Below, piece after piece: positions 55,303 through 64,000 of a stretch of DNA of 64,000 bases (position 1 is its first letter; the number at the start of each line of letters is the position of its first letter). Position numbers and translations under genes: made by a program. Origin of the DNA: Maea johnstoni (Eukaryota; Annelida; Polychaeta; Spionida; Magelonidae); the NCBI GenBank assembly GCA_963942565.1, contig OZ012690.1:37682467-37746466 (forward strand). Direction: 5' to 3'. The notes under the pieces are model-generated. The model did no database searches, had not been told where the DNA came from, and was given only the letters and a program-made list of their open reading frames with translations.

Positions 55303-57734
55303 TTTATTGATCAAAATGCACAAACAGGCAAAAAGTAGCGTACAGCATAAATGTTCCCCTTCATGAGTGAAATACAATAACACCTTTCAATCCAGTATCA
55401 ACATGCTGTTCATCCTCACAGTTTATGCATCACAATATTATTCTGACCCATTAACCCATTTCCATTCGGGTTACATTGACAACTTTAAAAAATAATTCAT
55501 CAAATGGGGAAATATTTGACACTAGGTTGCCTTATGCAAACATCAACCAGCATTGCCTTGTTATCAAGGTACTTTCTCAGACCATGTATATACTGAAGGA
55601 GAATGAGTTTAATTACATTTTGCATAAGACCAATAAATGAAATTAAAAAAAATCATAAATCAATCAAAAACATGAGTATTATATTAAGAAAATGCATGCT
55701 ATGATATTTTTCAGTGATGTGCTAGGTAAATATTAGCACCTGCCACAAGCGGGTGGAAAATTCAGAAATTATTCAAATAAGATGTCATGCAGGTAAACTA
55801 CTTTATATGTAATTTGACTAACATGGCAGGTTGAATATTATCCTTAAGTGTTTCTCAAAAATTAAAAATATTAAGCCCCCATACCCTGCATCTTACCAAT
55901 GAACCTCCCAGTCAGACAACTGTCAAAACTCAAAAGACATGAAATAATCAAGTTCAATCAACTACAAATAATAGCATATTTCATAGTTCATACACAATAC
56001 AGTAAGCTTTGTTTGGGTAAAAAAGAAACAATATGGGCAGATAAACATTTTGGCTACAAGCCCAGATAAGCATTTATTTCCATGATTTAAAATTCAGGAC
56101 TGGGATCAGTAAAAAGAATTATGACCATGAAGTGTAACATTTACAAAGCCATATTGTTTTTGGAACGTTTGAATAGCTAGGCATGGTCTAGCAGAACTGG
56201 GAATATTTTTTCAACTAATACCACATATTGTTATATAAGGCCAAGAAAAAAATATTGTTTGTTTCCTGTAACGGTCTAAAAAAAATAGGGTAGGTTGGTC
56301 GGTAAAATTATTTTTCTTTGCATGATTTTTTTGGTCAAAAATGTGTTTTATGCAACATTTACGTTGATTTGAGTTGGGAGGGCGGAAAAAACTTTAGGGT
56401 AGGGATTTGTTTTGAGTAAAAACTTGTTAGGGTAGGGTTACAGGAAACAAACAACTTTGTTTGGGCCTAATACAGGTAGGGTATTATTTACTCTCAATGC
56501 TTAGTTCTTCAACAATACATCTTTTTGTGTGTTAATCTCTCTCTCTTTATAAAGGAATTGACATAAGTACCTGCATGCTTGCCCTGGCAACTGAAAATTT
56601 TGAAAAAAGGGCTTTTGGGCGAGTACATACAAGTAAGCACTTGCCGTCTGATTTTCTGAATACTAAATACATCTCTATACAGAACATGACACTAATACCT
56701 AGAAATATTCAAACAATGCAACAAAACTCAAAAGAATATGGGTTTCAAATCAGTAAATCTATAATATAATAAATAATTTATGCCATTCTAGCATATTTTG
56801 TAACTTATTTCAAGAAGCCAAAAATTATGTCCGGCATATAAAAGTCATTTACTACTTGCCCCGTTGCCCGGCATTATAAGTTAGTTCTGAAATTTAGATT
56901 TTTTGGCTGTATTATATATTTCAAAAAAAAAAAAGAAGCTTTTTGGCTACAGTCAGGCATAGTAAACCTCAGTTGCTGCATATACTAGTGTGGCACATAA
57001 TCAAAAGTCAACTAATATGTCAGGATTTGCCTGCAAATACAAATGTCCACCCCCCCCCCCCCCCCCTCCCCGTTGGGAGAATGAGAAGGATTGAAGGAAT
57101 GAATCTCTGTAAATAAACAATTTTATTAAACCTTTTTGAAATATTTATCTTAGACAAGCTAGTCTGGTCCCAAAAAGGATAGGGGGAAATAGGGGGGGGG
57201 GGGGGGGGGGGGGGGGGGGGGCTGATATGAAATGTACATGAGTCACATCATTTGCTTGATCTGGAGTGCCCTCTAATTGGATCTCTGTACTGGCAGGAAC
57301 TGTGAATTCATCCCTGGAATGTCAATTCATCGCCTGGAATTTCTGCAGCTTCTATCTGGAAAATTAAAACATAGTGCAAGTGAATAACTCATCTTAAAGA
57401 GAACAGAACTTTTTTTGATACTAACATAAGTAAATGATTGTTGGTATTTTAATAAAATGGACAATTCTTCCTATCAGGTACACCCTTAATTATATGCATT
57501 GCCGATATCTGTATAAACTACTGACACCCTAGAAAAGTGTTAAATCATCACAAATTCATCCACCTGATTTCATTTTTTTAAGGAATTTAAGTATTGGTTT
57601 AATTATATTTTAATATAAATTGGTATAATCTACTAAAATGCATATAAATATCTGTATAAATTGATATAGATGATCAGGTACTGAGGTAGGAGGGGCACCT
57701 TGGGATGTCTGACCTTCAGGCTTTACATAATTTC
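55303..57734 (-). CDS. Possible terminal exons of a minus-strand gene
   Basis: Two exon candidates fit together. The first (57734-57682) follows an acceptor TTTTGCTGAAGTAG and codes GNYVKPEGQTSQGAPPTS before a weak donor TCA|GTACCT. The second (57355-57308) follows a good acceptor TTTTAATTTTCCAG and codes IEAAEIPGDELTFQG then TGA. Both junction phases agree (phase 0). The peptide is polar, with a Pro/Gly linker and an acidic end, as in many protein C-termini. A 2-kb 3' UTR would reach AATAAA at 55303-55308 and would contain a MITE. I do not recognise the family and see no further upstream exon with confidence. Either exon could be chance. Confidence 0.28.
56239..56467. mobile_element. PIF/Harbinger-like MITE, 229 bp
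   Basis: The termini GGCCAAGAAAAAAATATTG and, in reverse, GGCCCAAACAAAGTTG share a following TTTGTTTCCTGTAAC, which gives inverted repeats of about 34 bp. The flanks are TAA on both sides (56236-56238 and 56468-56470), the TWA-type 3-bp duplication of PIF/Harbinger elements. It is non-coding. Confidence 0.72.
57192..57221 (+). repeat. Poly-G run, 30 bp
   Basis: An uninterrupted G30, likely to vary in length and to be unreliable in sequencing. A complementary C-run lies 140 bp to the left (57048-57066). Similar runs occur at 5974-6000, 12050, 12660, 31710 and 59275. Confidence 0.9.
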
Positions 57735-59200
57735 CTACTTCAGCAAAATGCATATGAGGTAAGCAATATTTGAATAAATAAACCTTACTACAGATTACCT
57801 CCTCTATGTCTATACTTGACAGCACATGATATCATACACAAATACATAAACCCCAACCCATACACAGTTTTAAAAAAGCACAAGGAGGAAATGAGACATT
57901 TTGCACACATTTCCTCATGACAACTCTTAGGCAATACTGAAGAAGACATTGTACGAGTTTAAAAAGGCAAAGTGGACATTCAAACTCCCTGGAAGTGATT
58001 GGTGATATACTGAATCACTAAATTTGTCTTTGAACTTGGTCTTTAGTATAGTACCCAGTTCTACTCTACAAAGAGATGAACTCAAGGCCAGTACCGAATG
58101 CTAGTATTTTATTCCAAATCTTTTTTTTAATGGCCATTTGCTATTTTGACCTATTTTGATTTTCATCATCGCTTGAAAAGTATTATTTCCATCAAACTCT
58201 AATATACATAATAATTTTAAATTTTTCAAAGGATAAATGTCATTTCCTGTTTGCTGAAAACCTGTGCACAACTTTGAGTGAATTAGAGAATTTGGTAGTG
58301 TTACAACTTTTTTCATAACATATCTAGTGATTAAACAAAGAATATGTTAGAATTTATCTTATTCATTCTTGATCAATTATGGATGTATTCATCTACTAGA
58401 CATATAATTAACACACATGTTAGAGCTGCACTCACTGCTCACAAACTCGAGTGGCTCGATAACTGAAGCCAGACGAGCGGAGCTCAAGCTAGAATGGTCA
58501 ACTTATTGACTGGTCTATGTAGGGTATACAAACCTAACACAGAACATTTAACTCGCACCTTCTAATCATTGCCATGTCTTGTTTACAATCCCCAATGTAT
58601 GCAGGCAGTGTTGAGTGTTATACTGACCTTCAAACCTTACCGGCACATTTAAAAATGAAATTAACATGCCAATGTTTATAAATGTCCATGAGTAAGTATA
58701 TATTCCTTAATTGCTGGGCTGAATAATAAATATTTATTTTTCTAAAATGTGGGTGCGGGAGCTTGTGAGTTGAAATGGTAGTGAACTCATGAGTTAGTCT
58801 CCCTCAGTGAGTGCAACTCTTACATATGTGCATTTCAAGTATCTATAAAAGTCGATCAGTATGCCTGTTACAGTGTAAAAATTGAATTTCATGGATGGCA
58901 CATAACTAAAAACGCCTTGCACATGGTTTCGCTTTACTCAAATTAGCAAGTCTGCATTTTGGAATTTTTCCTTTCTATTGTTTTCAATTATTTTTATTTT
59001 GCCATGTCCAAATATTTTTCATGCTGTCAATCAATGATTCCAAAACATTTCCTTCACTGCAATCTGCCCAAGTTTTCAATCAATAGCAAAAAACAAGTCA
59101 ATTCAATAAAGTACTATAGTGTTTATTTATGGATTTGATTTGATCTATTAATCCAGTATTGTGGAGAGATTTGCTTTTTCAAAATAATGCACCAGTCAAT
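57735..59200. other. Unassigned region
   Basis: No gene is firmly recognised. If the minus-strand gene at 57.3-57.7 kb is real, this would hold its introns and earlier exons. A 71-codon frame at 58101-58316 shows no domain. Confidence 0.4.
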
Positions 59201-59209
59201 TAAATCACC

Positions 59210-59720
59210 GGGAGGGGAGGGGGCCGGGATGGGGCGGGAATAGTGCACCGACCTTCTGCACTATTTTGCAAAGCCCCCCCCCCCCCCCCCCACGCGGCAA
59301 TTTTTTTTTGTCACTAATCCCCGCCCCCGGGGCACATTTTTTAAAGGGGCCCTAAAGGCTCACATACACATCAGCTTATATGAAAGTAATACACTTCAAG
59401 ACCAGGATGCTGCCCTTTTTTTTCTCAGTGACCCCATGAGGGGATATTTTTGCATATTGCCATCATCCTGCCAAACCCTGGCAGCCACTGGCTGCGGCCA
59501 TGTTTTTCAATTGGGTGGCAGAGATCACTTCCTGCCCTTAGCTCTGTGCTTATCTCAAGCACCACTAAGCTCCTTTGCTACCCAACAACACTGGCCACAG
59601 CAGGGGGATGACCCCAATTCACAATGGCGGCGGCCTCGGCTCAGAGGAGGTGCTATTCACTAATTGCAATTTTAGATTTCTCTTTGTTTGGAGCCCTAGG
59701 GCTTCCCTGTTTATGACAGA
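59210..59720. promoter_or_regulatory. GC-rich patch, possible divergent promoter
   Basis: A stretch clearly richer in GC than its surroundings. On the plus strand, ACAATGGCGGCGGCCTCGGC at 59621 opens MAAASAQRRCYSLIAIL. On the minus strand, AACATGGCCGCAGCCAGTGG at 59504 opens MAAASGCQGLAG. The two ATGs are about 120 bp apart, point outward and both sit in strong start contexts with Ala-rich openings typical of housekeeping first exons. Neither frame continues far and no consensus donor is evident, so this is tentative. Confidence 0.25.
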
Positions 59721-61274
59721 TGTTGAGCTATGGTCATACACTTTCATATAAACCTATGATTTGTTCTTCCCCAAGTTCCCCTTTAAACCATATTTTCTAT
59801 CCATGTGGGCATCAAAAATATGATAAATGAATTTGAAAATAAACTTTTATTGTGCTGATTTGTACAAATGCAGGAACATCCTAGAAAAAAAACTATCATA
59901 TTGAGGGCCTTCATGCACCTCATGAAGATTGTCTTTGTTGAAGAGCCCATAGCAGCTTAGTCTGTACATAGTACCCTAAGAAATTCCAGCCACTGTTCAT
60001 CCTCATCCAAAACCATCAATTTTTATCTGGTCAGACTACCACAATTGGCTTTTAAAATGGCTATTTCATTTTTAGATATTTCTGGCATATACTAGCTTGT
60101 GCAGCCCTTCTGCAAAGAAGTGTTGATTGGCATAAGCATATGTACTGATACCTTGAAAAAAGTTACACTGGGTTGGTCAGTTTCGAAGTTCATTTGGACG
60201 AAATTTGCGATACATGTGAGCAAGTTTTGTGCGCAACTTGTTTCTGCAAAGTACAAACAAAAGCGTCGACCTCTATCGGCAGAATTTGGGAAAGAATGAC
60301 GTCACGGTGAGACAGAATCCTGTCGTAACTTTGTGACTGCTTTAAAGGTTAATGCAGAATGATTTATCATTAGGGAACGCACTAGTGCGTTGCACATATT
60401 TTTGACCGCCACTGGCCATGCAACATGCGCAACCACGCACCAAATCCTCAGTGCAACAAATGCTCACGCGACGTCATGATTATAGTAGCGGGAAAAGTTG
60501 CCACGGCGGTGTTCTCTATGTTCACAAAAAAGATAAATTATCTGCATCTCTGTGGGTCAACTCTAATGCAGTTTAGAATGTTATAAGCGCCACAACTCAT
60601 TCTACTTGCCATTTGATTCTTTTAAAGCTGTTGTGAAATGACGATGTTGCGATAGCAAGGTGTAACATAGGTTCCAAAACAATACTTGCCGAGTATGGCA
60701 AGCTGCCCCTAAAGTTTACTTTCACACGCCGGCACTTCCGCTTGTCCCACAACCCTGTTTAACTATGGTGAGTTACATTGCGAGGACTCTGCCAAAAGAC
60801 ATATCTTGCCGAGCGGGGCAAGTAAGGGTCTTAATCTGCTTGCCAGATTGCCGTTTTTTGCTGAATTCACTTGTAACGGGACAAGTGGTTATGTTGCACC
60901 CTGGACAGGTTGAAATCGTAGCAATTGTTATGCCATTAATTTTTGGTCAATCACTACTCATGATGTGTGGTTATTTCACAAATATTTTCGAGATTTGCGA
61001 GCATTTAAAGCTTTGCTTTGTAGTCTTATTATAATTAAAGTGTAATCCTCCAAATTTTACGAGATTCAGTAATCATCAATGTGTGTGTTTTTGTTTAAAT
61101 TCTTGTTTTTTTCCTCGTATTTATATAAAACAGATAATTTCATACTACCACATTCAGTGCCGGTCGTATCAATATGACAATATCTCTTACCATTTGTCAA
61201 TCCACTGCTAGGCGGCAGATTGGGCTAATCATAAAGTAAATAGGACATCGCCCGGCCATTTCCACCTATACAAT
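59721..61274. other. Unassigned region
   Basis: No gene is recognised. Frames at 60099-60299 and 60765-61034 have no domain, and the latter's ATG overlaps a donor-like ATG|GTGAGT. CpG-bearing sequence at 60180-60520 may mark a promoter. Confidence 0.4.
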
Positions 61275-61770
61275 GCTAAACATAAACGTTCAAGAAGGTT
61301 TATTTTGAGCACTTTTCTGAAATATTGCTAAAAATAAATGTTCGTGAAGGTTTATTTCTAGCACTTTTCTGAAATTTTGCTACAAATAAACATTCGTCAA
61401 GGTTTATTTTCAGCAATTTTATCAATGCTTTGCTAAATATAAATGTTCGTGAGGGCTTATTTCTAGCAATTTTCTGAAATTTTGTTACAAATAAACGTTC
61501 GTGAAGGTTTATTTTCAGCAAATTTATCAATGTTTTGCTAAAAATAAACGTTCGTTTATGTTTAATTAGATGTCACGTATGCACCATGATGGTGCAAATG
61601 TGACAATGTATTTAAATGCACGTCTGGATTTATTTACAACATTTTTTGACAGTTTTTGCTAAAAATAAATGTTCGTTTATTTATTTTTCTAACATTTTTC
61701 TCAATCTAGTGCTGAAAATAAATGTTCGTTTAAGATTTATTTAGGTGTCACGTATGCACCGTCGTAATTA
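61275..61770 (-). repeat. Dyad satellite block, copy 2, inverted and permuted
   Basis: Read on the minus strand it carries GACGGTGCATACGTGACACC, then B-type units (ATTGAGAAAAATGTTAG), then CATGGTGCATACGTGACATC, then a row of A-type units (CGAACGTTTATTTGTAACAA with GCTAGAAATAAGCC). In copy 1 (50168-50765) the A units follow the first marker and the B units the second. Unit length and hairpin design are the same. Confidence 0.82.
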
Positions 61771-62503
<733 letters not shown>

Positions 62504-62623
62504 TTTTGATCTGATTAGGGTTATGTTTAGGGCAAGGTTTAGGTTCAGATAATATCAGCTCAAAACAAACGTTGCTTTGTAATGGGAAAGATAAGGAACG
62601 AACTCACTAATTACAGCGCTGTG

Positions 62624-62800
62624 TGTGTGTGCGGCGTTGTGAAGAGCTGTCTATGGCGCTTCTGCAACTGAAAACTGAAAAGTTTCTTTCGAACTATTCG
62701 TAAAGAATTTCTTCCCGTTTCCAGGTTTCTATCTCATAGCGATTTGACCTAAGCTGTTGAAAACGACAAAACTATTTCCTTCCTTCCTTCCTTTCTTCCA
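62624..62800 (+). mobile_element. SINE family A, 5'-truncated copy
   Basis: It matches the body of the SINE at 19880-20154: GGCGTTGTGAAGAGCTGTCT, TTCTGCAACTGAAA, GAATTTCTTCCCG, GACCTAAGCTGTTGAAAACG. It ends in a (TTCC)n tail at 62780-62800. The tRNA-like head is absent, and a (GT)n tract abuts the break. Confidence 0.8.
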
Positions 62801-62904
62801 TATGTGAAGGGGTAAAAAGGTTACATCTGAAACTATAGTTCAAAACACCACAGTTTCAATCGAAGGCCGTCATCTTCGCATCCTACATCATAGAGTAGCA
62901 ACTC

Positions 62905-63215
62905 AATCAGAGCTTTAAAAATGGGAATATCTACTGATGATAAATGCTCTTTTTGCTGAAAAGATACTGAAACTTTAGAACATCGTTAATTTGATTGCGA
63001 GAAGTCTATTAAGTTGTGGTCTGAGATAGAAGAATGGATTATGGAAATTGTTTTTTCGCACTATACTATACCAATCAAAAGCATAGTAATAGGCTAGCTG
63101 CGTAAAATATATACTATTATCAATATCATTATTCTGGCTGCTAAATTGGTTAAATACACAGACAGGAATGCGCTTTTCTCGTTGAAACAAATGATAGATC
63201 GTCAACTTTCTTAAG
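62905..63215 (+). mobile_element. L1-like LINE, C-terminal remnant
   Basis: The frame reads KMGISTDDKCSFC, DTETLEHR, FDCEKSIKLWSEIEEWIMEI, IPIKSIVIG and IINIIILAAKLVKYTDRNAL. This gives the CxxC-ETLEH-C zinc knuckle, the LW---W block and the hydrophobic helix before the end of L1/Tx1-type proteins. A few stops break it. It carries the clearest such signature of the three remnants in the window. Confidence 0.72.
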
Positions 63216-63252
63216 ACTCGGTGGCATCCAATCTGTGGTGAAGTGATAAACC

Positions 63253-63481
63253 TTAACCCATTAATGCTCACAGCGGCCGAAAGCAGCCTGACAATCTTGA
63301 TGAAATCTTGCAGGCAAAGCAACACTGGGAAATATTTGAATGAGAAATGTTGTTCAGAACATTGCCTACAGCTCTCCTTCAAATATTTTATAAAATCAAA
63401 CTTAATTCTGAAGTTATTGTCAAAAGTTTCATAGATCCAGACGACAATTTCTGAAGGAACTCTTAAGCATTAATGGGTTAA
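63253..63481 (+). mobile_element. piggyBac-like MITE, 229 bp
   Basis: It starts TTAACCCATTAATGC and ends GCATTAATGGGTTAA, perfect 15-bp inverted ends that include the TTAA target. TTAA followed by CCC is the usual piggyBac terminus. Relatives lie at 35795-36026 and 51926. The interior is non-coding. Confidence 0.82.
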
Positions 63482-64000
63482 ATAGTCTATTTTCAACACT
63501 GTGTATCTTTTCTACAGCCCCCTTTTCAAAGAAGTTCTGTATATATGCAAAATTATGATTTCAGCCATCAACACTTGTATGAACATAATTCATTGACAAT
63601 ATTCTGCTATACGTACATACAGGTCTGTGGACTTCTGAACTTTTTCTCACTACTTTTCTTACTAAATCGATTGTTTTTCCATCTGTAGTGGAATTGATCT
63701 TTATTCTCCCTTCGCACACACGCACACGACACAACTCGTAACAAAGCCAACTCGCACCGAATCTGGTTGGTCGCACACGCGTACCTTAAACTCGTCGAAT
63801 TCACTCCAGGTCGATGTGGGACCTCACCGCCTATGTCACACTGTCACGTATCTCCCCGAGTGCACGTCAAAGTGAGTCACTATTCAGTAACTTTTGAAAT
63901 ACGTGGCCAGCCTTGTAGTTCGATTAAAGCCCCTTTCAAACCAACTGGCGATGTTCGCGCGATGTTTTTCTAGTGCATCGTCACCACCTCGTCAACGAAA
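63482..64000. other. Unassigned region at the right edge
   Basis: No gene is firmly recognised. The last 250 bp are richer in CpG (CACACGCGTACC, ACTCGTCGAATTC), which might mark a promoter beyond the window. Confidence 0.35.

Noticed and set aside
60765-61034. 89-codon frame with hydrophobic end
   Set aside because: It has no domain and poor start context. Its ATG overlaps a donor-like GTGAGT and the sequence looks non-coding.

Overview
This window is AT-rich animal DNA. It has intron-bearing and intronless eukaryotic coding sequence, tRNA-derived SINEs, CR1/L2-type and L1-type LINE remains, many short inverted-repeat DNA transposons, long (TA)n and poly-G tracts, and few genes. The mix of repeats and the expanded rhodopsin-class receptor family fit a marine invertebrate, perhaps a deuterostome or lophotrochozoan. 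The sequence alone does not fix the species. I see no bacterial operons, no CRISPR array and no hallmark of a retrovirus, LTR element or Polinton.

Layout. 0-1.1 kb: a 5' half of a GPCR gene on the minus strand. 1.1-14 kb: a dense nest of DNA-transposon relics. It holds two copies of a TTAA-flanked repeat, four copies of an element with poly-G ends, a large inverted repeat centred on TTAA near 10,453, and a 2.2-kb element with GGGCC termini inserted into a G-run element. 14.2-16.7 kb: the best spliced gene, a three-exon model for a 277-residue protein of unknown function. 16.7-25 kb: no convincing gene, but a full-length SINE with perfect target duplications and a 962-bp direct duplication. 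25-31.6 kb: a decayed and a nearly intact CR1/L2-like LINE, and a 45-bp minisatellite. 33.8-34.5 kb: an L1-like LINE remnant. 37-46.1 kb: an inverted duplication carrying two divergent intronless GPCR genes of 448 and 442 residues. Each is followed by a degenerate minisatellite whose unit is the gene's own helix-8/C-tail coding segment. 46-64 kb: mostly repeats (two further L1-like remnants, dyad satellites at 50.2 and 61.3 kb, mariner/Tigger-like, Harbinger-like and piggyBac-like MITEs, SINEs, long (TA)n). It also holds possible terminal exons of a minus-strand gene near 57.3-57.7 kb and a GC-rich spot near 59.5 kb.

How the genes relate. The two complete GPCRs are paralogues made by one inverted duplication that carried promoter, coding region and 3' flank. 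The fragment at the left edge is a third, more diverged member, so the window lies in a local receptor cluster. Both GPCR promoters and the three-exon gene carry a CACGTG E-box 100-130 bp before the start codon. The most unusual signal is the coding-tail-derived minisatellite behind both receptors. Next are the dyad satellite found in permuted order at two sites, and the record of nested insertions that can be read from occupied and empty sites.
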